This document shows positions 33,758-41,187 of a DNA stretch of 64,000 bases, piece after piece. Position 1 is the first letter of the stretch, and every line of letters begins with the position of its first letter. Source of the stretch: DATBLE01 sp046734335 (GTDB lineage: Bacteria > Actinomycetota > Thermoleophilia > Gaiellales > Gaiellaceae); assembly GCA_046734335.1 (NCBI GenBank), contig JBKPRA010000014.1, positions 1 to 64,000 of the forward strand. The letters run 5' to 3'. The notes under the pieces were generated by a model. The model did no database searches, was not told the origin of the DNA, and saw only the letters and a program-made list of their open reading frames with translations. The position numbers were made by a program, and so were the translations under genes.

Positions 33758-34758
33758 GCAGAGACCTCCCGCTCCGCGATCCGGGCCAGTGCCCAGTCGG
33801 CGTGCTCGCGGAGCAGCTCGTCGTCGCCGGCGGCAAACGGCTCGGCCAGCGGGGCGGCGTCGGCGTCGCCGACGTTGCCGAGCACGACGAGCGCGTTCCG
33901 GCGCAGGTAGCGCGGATCGTTGCGCGGGACGTAGAGCCTGCGGTAGCGGTCGATCAGTGACGGCTCGTCTGCGTCCAGCCAGTCGGCGAGCGACACCGTC
34001 GGGCTTCCCTTCGCGGGCTCGTTTCGGCGGCGCTTCTCGACTCCGCGGTTCCAGGGGCAGACGTCCTGGCAGATGTCGCAGCCGTAGACCATGTCTCCGA
34101 GCGGCTCTCGATACGCCTCCGGGATCGGCGCCGGCGCCTGCGTCCAGTAGGAGAGGCAGCGTGTGGCGTCCAGGGTGCCGGGCTCGTCGAGCGCCCCGGT
34201 CGGACAGGCGTCGATGCAGAGTCGGCAGTCGCCGCAGTCGAGCTCGAGCGGCGGGCTCGGCTCGATCTCGACGTCGGTGACCAGCGTGCCCAGCACGACC
34301 CAGGAGCCGTGGCGCCGCGTGATCAGCATCGTGTTCTTGCCGTAGAAGCCGACGCCGGCCCGGGCGGCGCCCTCGCGATCGACGTGCTGGTTCGCGTCGA
34401 CCAGGACACGGTACGACCCGCCCAGCCGCGTGCCGAGCGCGTCCAGCTTCTCGCGCAGCTCGGTGTAGCGGTCGTTCCAGCTGTAACGGGGCAGTCGCGC
34501 CTCGCCGCGGCCGGGCGGCGCGGCGGGCGCGTAGTAGCACAGGGCGGCGGCGACCACCGTGCGGGCGTCAGGGAGCAGCGACTCGGGGTGGCAGGAGACC
34601 TCGGGCTGCGCCATCGTGAAGCGCATGTCCGCAAAGAGACCGCGGGCACGCCGTTCGCGGATCTGCAGCTCGGTCTCCGTGTACGGCTCGGCAGGCGCCG
34701 CTCCGATCGCGTCGATCCCGAGCTCGTCGGCGAGTCGGTCGAGCTCGACCGTGGTCAC
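33754..34758 (-). CDS. queG: epoxyqueuosine reductase
   Basis: QueG reduces epoxyqueuosine in tRNA to queuosine, the last step after QueA. The 334-aa protein has the cobalamin-binding N-terminal region (GADMRFTM-like sequence read as FADMRFTMAQPE), GFYGKNTMLI, and two 4Fe-4S motifs (CGDCRLCIDACPTGA and CDICQDVCPWN). A HEAT-like C-terminus follows (YLRRNALVVLGNVGD). GTG start overlapping the lipoprotein gene stop (GTGA, 34755-34758). tgt and queA are about 19 kb away. Confidence 0.93.
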   Translation of the reverse strand: MTTVELDRLADELGIDAIGAAPAEPYTETELQIRERRARGLFADMRFTMAQPEVSCHPESLLPDARTVVAAALCYYAPAAPPGRGEARLPRYSWNDRYTELREKLDALGTRLGGSYRVLVDANQHVDREGAARAGVGFYGKNTMLITRRHGSWVVLGTLVTDVEIEPSPPLELDCGDCRLCIDACPTGALDEPGTLDATRCLSYWTQAPAPIPEAYREPLGDMVYGCDICQDVCPWNRGVEKRRRNEPAKGSPTVSLADWLDADEPSLIDRYRRLYVPRNDPRYLRRNALVVLGNVGDADAAPLAEPFAAGDDELLREHADWALARIAEREVSA

Positions 34759-35150
34759 GAGGGCATTGTGACGCCTGGCGCAGCCCGGCACGCGTGGGCA
34801 CCCAGCCGACCGGCGTAGCCGGCGATCTTCCCCTGCGCGATCGAGAGCTGGACGAGCGGGTCCATCTTCTCCTCCTGCTCCTTCCGGCCGATGATCACAT
34901 CGTTGGCTGCGATCGCCAACCGCTCGGCACTCAGCCAATGCCCGTAGAGGTCGCGCTCGTCCGCCGGCGGCCGCAGCTTCCGAAGGCCGGCAAGCCTTCC
35001 GCGATGCGTCGTCGTCTCCCGGCAGACGCGGTCGGCGGCAGCGGCGAAGCCCGCCTTCGTCGGGGGAGGGCTCGGCCGGCCGTGCGGGGCGCCGCCGCAG
35101 CCGGCGAGCAGCAGCGCCGCGATCCCCACGATCGCCAGTTTCCGGGACAC
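34755..35150 (-). CDS. putative lipoprotein
   Basis: The 131-aa product starts with a lipoprotein signal (SRKLAIVGIAALLLAGCGG, lipobox LAGC) followed by a Pro-rich linker and an alpha-helical domain containing two more cysteines (VCRETT, HACRAAP). The family is not recognised. The GTG at 35150 is preferred over an upstream ATG because TATAGT (35157-35162, minus) lies exactly 6 nt upstream. It is the first gene of a lipoprotein-queG-kinase operon. Confidence 0.75.
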   Translation of the reverse strand: MSRKLAIVGIAALLLAGCGGAPHGRPSPPPTKAGFAAAADRVCRETTTHRGRLAGLRKLRPPADERDLYGHWLSAERLAIAANDVIIGRKEQEEKMDPLVQLSIAQGKIAGYAGRLGAHACRAAPGVTMPS

Positions 35151-35156
35151 GTACCG

Positions 35157-35166
35157 ACTATACGAT
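35157..35166. promoter_or_regulatory. bidirectional -10 core between lipoprotein and MDR genes
   Basis: The 10-mer ACTATACGAT reads TATAGT toward the GTG at 35150 and TACGAT toward the ATG at 35173. Each hexamer is exactly 6 nt from its start codon, and they share TA (35161-35162). The intergenic gap is only 22 nt, so both mRNAs must be leaderless or start inside the other gene. Confidence 0.7.
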
Positions 35167-35172
35167 CGCGTC

Positions 35173-36156
35173 ATGAAAGCGATCGTCATTCACGAGGACG
35201 GCGCGCCCGAGGTCCTGCGCTACGAGGACGCTCCGGATCCGGTCGCCGGCCCGGGCGAGGTGCTGGTGCGGATGCGCTTCGCCTCGCTGAACCACCTGGA
35301 CGTCTGGACCCGAAAGGGCCTTCCCTCCGTGCCCAAGCCGCGCATTCTCGGAGCGGACGGCTCCGGCCTCGTCGAGGCGCTGGGAGAAGGCGTGTCCGGG
35401 CTCGAGCAGGGGCAAGCGGTTGTGATCAACCCGGGTCTCGAGCACGACGGCGTCATCCACGTGATCGGCGAGCACACCCAGGGCGTGCATGCCGAGCTGG
35501 CTGCGATCCCCGCGACGAACGTCGTTCCGCTGCGCGACGGCGTTTCGTTCGAGGAGGCGGCGGCGTTCCCCCTGGTCTACGAGACCGCGTACCGGATGCT
35601 CGTCACGCGGGCCGCGCTCCAGGCGGACGAATGGGTGCTGGTCTGGGGAATCGGCGGCGGGGTCGCGACCGCTGCGTTCCGGATCGCACAGGCGCTCGGG
35701 GCGCGCACGATCGTGACGTCGTCCAGCGACGCGAAGCTCGCCCGGGCGGCCGAGCTCGGCGCCGACGCGACCGTCAACCACGAGAGCGGCGACGTCGTGG
35801 CAGCGGTCAAAGAGGCGGCCGGGGGAGGCGCCGACGTCGTCGTCGAGACCGTCGGCGAGGCGACCTGGAAGCGGACGCTCGACGCCGCGCGCCCCGGTGG
35901 GAGGGTCGTGGTCTGCGGGGCGACCTCGGGCCCGAACCCGCCGGCCGCGCTGCACAGACTTTGGTGGAAACAGCTCGATCTGCTCGGCTCGTCGATGGGT
36001 ACGCGTGCCGACTTCGACGGCGCCTACGAGCTGGTCGCTGCAGGCGCGAAGCCGGTCATCGACGAGATCTTCCCGCTGGCTGAGGCTCGCGCGGCCCACG
36101 AGCGCCTGGAGTCCGGAGAGCAGTTCGGCAAGATCCTGCTCTCGATCCCGACGTGA
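35173..36156 (+). CDS. zinc-type MDR-family alcohol dehydrogenase / quinone oxidoreductase
   Basis: The 327-aa medium-chain dehydrogenase/reductase has the N-terminal catalytic fold (VLVRMRFASLNHLDVWTRKG, ILGADGSGLVEALG), the NAD(P) fold with VWGIGGGVATAA and the C-terminal EARAAHERLESGEQFGKILL. It lacks the cysteines of structural zinc, so it is a quinone oxidoreductase-like member. The substrate is unknown. TACGAT sits 6 nt before the ATG within the shared bidirectional core. Confidence 0.88.
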   Translation: MKAIVIHEDGAPEVLRYEDAPDPVAGPGEVLVRMRFASLNHLDVWTRKGLPSVPKPRILGADGSGLVEALGEGVSGLEQGQAVVINPGLEHDGVIHVIGEHTQGVHAELAAIPATNVVPLRDGVSFEEAAAFPLVYETAYRMLVTRAALQADEWVLVWGIGGGVATAAFRIAQALGARTIVTSSSDAKLARAAELGADATVNHESGDVVAAVKEAAGGGADVVVETVGEATWKRTLDAARPGGRVVVCGATSGPNPPAALHRLWWKQLDLLGSSMGTRADFDGAYELVAAGAKPVIDEIFPLAEARAAHERLESGEQFGKILLSIPT

Positions 36157-36280
36157 ATCCGCGCCCCTCGAGGTCGGGCTCTGCCCGACCCGAAGGCGCA
36201 AACGACCTGGCAACAACGGAACCTGGATCCCCTTGTGCGGCTCCGCAAAACACCTTCAGCGCGTGAAGGCGCGCAAGGAC

Positions 36281-36315
36281 GGGCCCACAGGGGAACCAGG
36301 GGTTTCCCAGTGCTA
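36281..36315 (-). repeat. 3'-end palindromic repeat, copy 4
   Basis: Read on the minus strand, this follows the sufT stop: GGGAAACC (36301-36308) / GGTTCCC (36291-36297) around loop CCT, with one extra A, then CTGTGGGCCCGTCCTTGCGCGC. It is closely similar to copy 2, including the TCCTTGCGCGC downstream block. The space 36157-36280 between the MDR gene and this repeat holds a second weak hairpin and no gene. Confidence 0.7.
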
Positions 36316-36615
36316 CTAGCCGAACCCGAGGATGAACTTCGCGTCGTCGGACATGCGGTCGGGCGTCCAGGGCGGATCCCAAGTCAGCTCGATCTCGACG
36401 TCCTCGACACCGGGCACCGACGAGGCGACGTTGTGGATGTCCTCCTGGATCATCGGGCCGGCCGGGCAGCCCATCGAGGTCAGCGAATGGATCACCTTGA
36501 CCTTCGGCCCCTCGACCTCGACGTCGTAGAGCAGCCCCAGCTCGACGATGTCCATCCCGAGCTCGGGATCCTCGACGGCGTGCAGCGCCTCGACGACCTC
36601 GTCCTTGGTGGGCAT
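36316..36615 (-). CDS. SufT-like iron-sulfur cluster assembly protein (DUF59/MIP18 family)
   Basis: The 99-aa protein is one MIP18/DUF59 domain: VVEALHAVEDPELGMDIVELGLLYDVEV, then LTSMGCPAGPMI with the conserved cysteine, and ELTWDPPWTPDRMSDDAK at the end. Family members help mature Fe-S proteins. QueG in the same neighbourhood is an Fe-S enzyme, but so are many others. TAGACT lies exactly 6 nt before the ATG. A repeat palindrome follows the stop. Confidence 0.9.
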   Translation of the reverse strand: MPTKDEVVEALHAVEDPELGMDIVELGLLYDVEVEGPKVKVIHSLTSMGCPAGPMIQEDIHNVASSVPGVEDVEIELTWDPPWTPDRMSDDAKFILGFG

Positions 36616-36739
36616 GAAACGAGTCTAGCCGCGCGTGCGCGACCGAGGCCGGGCTTGGCCGGCCGGAAGCCGCTTTGTAACTATTGAGGTGCGCGTAGCT
36701 CTGCCGGCTCCGCAAGCGGCAGCCGCTCGCCGCCGCTCG

Positions 36740-36775
36740 CCAGGAGGGGTTCACGGGGGAACCATGGGTCCGTGG
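36740..36775 (-). repeat. 3'-end palindromic repeat, copy 5 (degenerate)
   Basis: On the minus strand the element follows the glpX stop: CACGGACCCATGGTTCCCCCGTG (36752-36774, CACGG/CCGTG ends intact, the inner stem decayed), then AACCCCTCC. It is clearly related to copies 2, 4 and 7 but has lost inner pairing. The rest of 36616-36739 holds nothing that I can support. Confidence 0.55.
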
Positions 36776-37783
36776 TCAGTAGCCCAGGAGCCGCACTTCC
36801 TCGCGGCGTTCACGCGCGAAGAAGTGGATCCCGTCGGTGAACCGCACCCAGTTGCAGCGGGTACACATGACGAGCGAGTGCGTGCGGGCGCTGTCGGCGA
36901 GGAAGCGGACGCCGCGGAGGAGATCACCGTTCGAAACGCCCGTGACGGCGACGATCACGTCGCCCGAGACGAGGTCCTCGGTCGTGAACAACCGGTCGAC
37001 ATCATCGATCCCGTACTCGCGCGCAGCCTCGATCTCGCGGCGGGACGTGGGCCACAGCTGCGCCTGCACCTCCCCGCCCAGACACCGGAGCGCGCCTGCG
37101 GTCAGGACGGCTTGGCGTGTACCGCCGATCCCGATCGCCAGGTGGTCGTTGGTCCCGCGGATGGCGGCCGAGATCGAGGCGGTGACGGTGCCGTCCTGGA
37201 TCAGCTTGATCCGTGCCCCGGCCGCGCGGATCTCCTCGATCAGGTCGTGGTGGCGCGGACGGTCGAGCACGATGGTGGTCACGTCGCCGACGTTGCGACC
37301 GAAGGCGTCCGCGATTGCACGGACGTTGTCGCCCACCGGATTGAGCAGGCTGATCCGTCCGCGCGCGATCGGCCCCGCGGCGACCGTCCGCATGTACATG
37401 TCGGGCAGGCGGCGGAGCTTGCCCGGCTCGGCAGCGACGATCATCGAAATCGCGCCGTTGCCGCCCCGGGCGACGACGCCACGGCCCTCCAACGGGTCGA
37501 GCGCGAGATCGACGTCGATGCCGCCGGCTCCCAGCGTCTCGGGCATGCTCGTCTCGCCGTCTCCCGCGCCGATCAGCACCCTGCCGGTCATCGGCAGCTC
37601 GTCGAGCCCGCTCCTCATGCCTGAGACCGCGGCCTCCTCTGCGCTCTCCTGGTCGGCGCGGCCCAGCCAGCGCGCGCCTGCGAGCGCGGCCCGCTCGGTC
37701 GCCCGCAGGTAGGTGACACAGAGACAGAGATCGGTCCGCTCCTCGCCGGCGGACGACGGTGCGACCTGTTGTTCGGTCTCCAT
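36776..37783 (-). CDS. glpX: class II fructose-1,6-bisphosphatase
   Basis: The enzyme hydrolyses fructose-1,6-bisphosphate to fructose-6-phosphate, the committed step of gluconeogenesis. The 335-aa product shows the family's IGAGDGETSMPETLGAG, VDLALDPLEGRGVVARG, VLDRPRH and KLIQDGTVTASI segments. The ATG overlaps the 2-phosphoglycerate kinase stop by one base in TGATG (37781-37785). It is the last gene of a four-gene operon with the cyclic-diphosphoglycerate enzymes; a repeat palindrome follows. Confidence 0.93.
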   Translation of the reverse strand: METEQQVAPSSAGEERTDLCLCVTYLRATERAALAGARWLGRADQESAEEAAVSGMRSGLDELPMTGRVLIGAGDGETSMPETLGAGGIDVDLALDPLEGRGVVARGGNGAISMIVAAEPGKLRRLPDMYMRTVAAGPIARGRISLLNPVGDNVRAIADAFGRNVGDVTTIVLDRPRHHDLIEEIRAAGARIKLIQDGTVTASISAAIRGTNDHLAIGIGGTRQAVLTAGALRCLGGEVQAQLWPTSRREIEAAREYGIDDVDRLFTTEDLVSGDVIVAVTGVSNGDLLRGVRFLADSARTHSLVMCTRCNWVRFTDGIHFFARERREEVRLLGY

Positions 37784-38673
37784 CAGACCTTCGCGAGCCG
37801 CTCGGCGCCGGTGACGACGAGCTCCATCACGGTGCCGACCGTGAGCTGCACGCTGCCGTTCTCGATCACCGGCACGCGGCAGACCCGAGCCTGGTCGAGG
37901 ATGAAGTCCTGGAGCTTCCGGATCTCGCCGATCCCGTCGATGTACTTCTGCACCGGTCGCAGGCCTTCCGAGTGGGCGTCGCGCACCCAGAAGTGAGACG
38001 TGTGCAGATCTTCGTCCTCGATCGCGAGCACGCAGTGAACGACCAGCGCGCCCTCGACCGGCGGCAGCATGCCCGGTACCAGGTGAACTCCCTCGAGCAC
38101 GAGTGACCACCCCTCGGTGAGCGCGCGGTCGATCAGCCCCCGCACGCCGATCAGGACGTTCCGGGTCTGCTCGACGAACCCCTCGACCGCGCCGAGCCCG
38201 TGCTCCTCCGGCGGCACCTCGAAGCTCGAGTAGTGGATCGAGGGCATGAAATCGCGCTTCAGGAACGCGCGCATCGTCTGGCGGACGAAGTCGGTGGAGG
38301 TCACGCGCGTGATACCGAGCCGGTAAGCCACCTCGGTCGCGACCGTGGACTTGCCGGTGCCGGTCGCTCCTCCGATCAACACGATGATCGGGAGGTCGAG
38401 CTCGCGCAGCGCCTCGTAGCGGCGAAGCCGGCGAATCGCCTGCGACCCCTCGTGCTCGCCGAGCACCTCCAGGGCGAGCTCTTCGAGCCGGTCGAGGTCG
38501 ACCGCCTCCTCCCCACGCTCGGCGAGGTCGACGCCGACGCGCAGCGCCAGTTCGTACGCGCGCACGGCGGGAACGCCCGCGGTCACGAGCGCCCGCGCCA
38601 TCAGGCCCCGCGAGTACGGAAGCCCGTCCCCACCTCCGAGCGGGAGCGGTTCGGCGTGCCGCGGCTCGGTCAT
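37783..38673 (-). CDS. 2-phosphoglycerate kinase-like P-loop protein
   Basis: The 296-aa protein has an N-terminal helical domain (about 100 residues) and a P-loop kinase domain: IIVLIGGATGTGKSTVA, TSTDFVRQTMRAFL and LVLEGVHLVPG. This matches archaeal 2-phosphoglycerate kinase, which makes 2,3-diphosphoglycerate from 2-phosphoglycerate and ATP. Its neighbour on the upstream side encodes the next enzyme of that pathway. The ATG overlaps the synthetase stop as ATGA (38670-38673). Kinase specificity is inferred from family and context. Confidence 0.85.
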   Translation of the reverse strand: MTEPRHAEPLPLGGGDGLPYSRGLMARALVTAGVPAVRAYELALRVGVDLAERGEEAVDLDRLEELALEVLGEHEGSQAIRRLRRYEALRELDLPIIVLIGGATGTGKSTVATEVAYRLGITRVTSTDFVRQTMRAFLKRDFMPSIHYSSFEVPPEEHGLGAVEGFVEQTRNVLIGVRGLIDRALTEGWSLVLEGVHLVPGMLPPVEGALVVHCVLAIEDEDLHTSHFWVRDAHSEGLRPVQKYIDGIGEIRKLQDFILDQARVCRVPVIENGSVQLTVGTVMELVVTGAERLAKV

Positions 38674-39857
38674 CTCACGACATTCTCCCGCGCCGCAGCC
38701 CCTGATGCCACCTCCGCAAGCTCGAACAGCGTCTCGTCCAGCCCGGGAGCGACCACTTCGTTGTCCGCGAGGATCACTTCCAGGCCACGGGCAGCAGCGT
38801 GCTCGGCGACGACATCGATCGCGGCCGCCTTCAGCTCGACCACGTAGACGTCCGCCTCGAGGCCGTCGAGTTCGCGTGCGAGCTCCGCCCGGTCGGCCAG
38901 GCTCTGCGATGAATGGACGACGTTCTCGAGGTGGTCGAGCGGCGTCGGCCCCGCGGTGAATACGGCCGCGCGACGCCCCTCGAGCGGCTCGGCGGGTTGA
39001 AGGCGCAGCTCGAACCGGAGGGCACGTCGCCCGAGCGCCACGGCCGCCGCTTCGACCTCGGAGCTCATGGTCAGCACGACGTCGCTGATCAACGCCCTGT
39101 ACGGGTTGAGCCCCGACTCGAGATCGTGCGCGACCAGGATTCGGGCGTCGGCGGCGATCGGCGGAATAGCGGCACCGCTGCCGTCGAACACGACCACCTC
39201 GGGCTCGAGCGCCGCTGCCAGCCGCGCCCCCTCGACAACCGTCGACGTGAAGACGGCTCCCGCGAGCCCACCACCGCAGCGACGGCATCCGACGGTCGGG
39301 ACGCCTGCGAACGCGGCGATCTCCAAATGGTCGGAAGCGGCATGGCGGCCGGCCCGCGAGAGTGCCAGCAGATCGTGGAGCGTAGGCGCGGCTTCGATCA
39401 CCTCCGGCTCGGCCGGGCCGCCGCGCCCCATCGCCACGACGACCACGTCGCGCTCGCGCGACAGCAGCCGGGCGAGATGGCCGGTCACGGCCGTCTTCCC
39501 GACCCGCTTGCCGGTCCCGATCACCGCCAGCGACGGCAGGGAGAACGGCTCGAAAGTGGGCGGATCGAACCGGAAGTCGGCACCGACGTAGGGGATGCCG
39601 GCGGCCAGCGCCCTCGACGCCAACGCGAAACGCTGCTCCGGCCCGAGCACCGGCTCGTCGGACAGGTCGACCACGACCTCCGGCCGGTGCTCGGCGATCG
39701 CCTCCTCGAGGACGTCGAAGACCGGCAGCTCGTAGTGCTCGCCGCCCCTGAGCTTCTCGGTGCCGCCCGCGAGGACGGCGGCGACGAAGTCGTAGGGCAG
39801 CAGGGCGAGCGCATCGCGAACGACCGGCGGGTAATGCTCCCCGTCGATCACGGCCAA
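38670..39857 (-). CDS. cyclic 2,3-diphosphoglycerate synthetase
   Basis: The 395-aa protein starts with AVIDGEHYPPVVRDAL, a hallmark of the archaeal enzyme. It has a central P-loop-like GTGKRVGKTAVTGHLARLL and MGRGGPAEPEVIEA, followed by a long C-terminal domain. The enzyme ATP-dependently closes 2,3-diphosphoglycerate to its cyclic form. The start is uncertain: TTG at 39857 is reported; GTG at 39851 and CTG at 39869 (overlapping the upstream stop as CTGA) are possible. It sits between a phosphoesterase gene and the 2-phosphoglycerate kinase gene. Confidence 0.85.
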   Translation of the reverse strand: MAVIDGEHYPPVVRDALALLPYDFVAAVLAGGTEKLRGGEHYELPVFDVLEEAIAEHRPEVVVDLSDEPVLGPEQRFALASRALAAGIPYVGADFRFDPPTFEPFSLPSLAVIGTGKRVGKTAVTGHLARLLSRERDVVVVAMGRGGPAEPEVIEAAPTLHDLLALSRAGRHAASDHLEIAAFAGVPTVGCRRCGGGLAGAVFTSTVVEGARLAAALEPEVVVFDGSGAAIPPIAADARILVAHDLESGLNPYRALISDVVLTMSSEVEAAAVALGRRALRFELRLQPAEPLEGRRAAVFTAGPTPLDHLENVVHSSQSLADRAELARELDGLEADVYVVELKAAAIDVVAEHAAARGLEVILADNEVVAPGLDETLFELAEVASGAAARENVVR

Positions 39858-39865
39858 TGCCCTGG

Positions 39866-40666
39866 TCAGCTTCGCGACGACAGCTCTCCCTCGATCCGCG
39901 CGGTGTACTTCTCGAACTCGAGCGTCTCGGTCGAGAACTGGATGATCCGCTCCTGCCCGTGGAACGGGTAGCGGCGCCAGACCGACACGTGCGCCCCCTC
40001 GATCTCGATCACGTTGTAACAGGGACGCGTGTTCCCCCGGAGGCGGAGCGAAGAGACGGTGCCGGCGTTGAGGATGAACATGTTCTCGAGCCGCCACGCG
40101 TACGGGACGTGCTTGTGCCCCGAAAGGACCATCTGCACACGCGCCCGCTGGAGACACTCCAACGCGTCTCCGGCGTCGTAGACGACGTTGCGCTCCCGGC
40201 CCGTCCCGGGCACAGGCAACAGGTGGTGGTGGAGGACGAAGATGCGCAGCTCGGAGTCGTCGGCAAACTCTTCCTCGATCCACGGGTAGCGGCCGCGGCC
40301 GATCTGGCCGTGGTCGAGGTCTGGCTCGGTCGAGTCGACGGCGACGATCGTGGTGTTTCCGATCCGTAGCACCGAGTTGCGCTGGCCGAACAGCTCCTCG
40401 AAGTGGACGTAGCCGACGTTCCGTGCGTCGTGGTTTCCGGGGATGACGACGAACGACTTGCACTCCAGGCGCGACAGATACTCCTTCGCCTGCACGTACT
40501 CGGGCTTGAAGCCGAACGTGGTCAGGTCGCCCGAGCAGACGACGAGATCCGGATCGAGGTCGTTGATCTCGGAGATCGCGCGCTCCATCAGGTTGGGGAC
40601 GAAGTACGGCCCGCCGCAGTGAAGGTCGGAGATGTGCGCGATCGTGAACTGATCCGGCGCAGGCAT
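39866..40666 (-). CDS. calcineurin-like metallophosphoesterase
   Basis: The 266-aa enzyme has the complete dinuclear metal site: DLH in IAHISDLHC, GD in VVCSGDLTT, GNHD in VVIPGNHDARN, and HHH/GHKH further down (VLHHHLLPVP, LSGHKHVP). It resembles cyclic-nucleotide phosphodiesterase CpdA. As first gene of the cyclic-diphosphoglycerate operon it could instead act on that compound, which is inference. TACACT lies exactly 6 nt before the ATG, so the operon message should be leaderless. Confidence 0.88.
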   Translation of the reverse strand: MPAPDQFTIAHISDLHCGGPYFVPNLMERAISEINDLDPDLVVCSGDLTTFGFKPEYVQAKEYLSRLECKSFVVIPGNHDARNVGYVHFEELFGQRNSVLRIGNTTIVAVDSTEPDLDHGQIGRGRYPWIEEEFADDSELRIFVLHHHLLPVPGTGRERNVVYDAGDALECLQRARVQMVLSGHKHVPYAWRLENMFILNAGTVSSLRLRGNTRPCYNVIEIEGAHVSVWRRYPFHGQERIIQFSTETLEFEKYTARIEGELSSRS

Positions 40667-40723
40667 GAAGGAAGTGTAAAGCGCGCCCTCCCGGCGTCCG
40701 GACCGGTGGCTATCCTGAGGTCG

Positions 40724-41092
40724 GTGGCGCCGGAGACCCCTGTTTTCCAGGCATATCGCGGCACCGAGCCGCCCGTCTTCCAGAACGAGGCCGAGCTCGA
40801 GTGCGCCAAGATCCTCGACTACTACGGCGTTCCCTGGCTGTACGAGCCGCGGACGTTCGAGCTCGAGGTCGACGAGGGCGGTCGCGTCCTCGAGGCGTTC
40901 GCTCCCGACTTCTACCTGCCCGAACAGGACCTGTACCTCGAGATCACGGTGATGAAGCAGTCGCTCGTCACCCGCAAGAACCGCAAGCTCAGGAAGCTCA
41001 AGGAGCGGTACCCCGAGATCAACATCAAGCTCTTCTACAAGCGCGACATCGAGCGCCTGGGTCAGCGATACGGTCTGAAGCTCGCCAGCTGA
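40724..41092 (+). CDS. predicted PD-(D/E)XK nuclease-like protein
   Basis: The 122-aa protein has the pattern of a small nuclease fold: an N-terminal Glu in NEAELECAKILDYYG, PD in FAPDFYLPEQ, then LYLEITVMKQ, and a basic helix (RKNRKLRKLKERYPE). The third motif is E-x-T, not E-x-K, so activity is uncertain. The GTG at 40724 has TATCCT 7 nt upstream. Its stop overlaps a possible CTG start of hpt (CTGA, 41089-41092), so the two are probably coupled. Confidence 0.6.
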   Translation: MAPETPVFQAYRGTEPPVFQNEAELECAKILDYYGVPWLYEPRTFELEVDEGGRVLEAFAPDFYLPEQDLYLEITVMKQSLVTRKNRKLRKLKERYPEINIKLFYKRDIERLGQRYGLKLAS

Positions 41093-41187
41093 TCCGGCTC
41101 GGTGACGGGCTCGAGCCTGTCGCCGATGCTCTTGGTCACCTCGGCCCTGAGGGCGAGCACGTCCCGCGTGACGAACGCATCGGCGAG

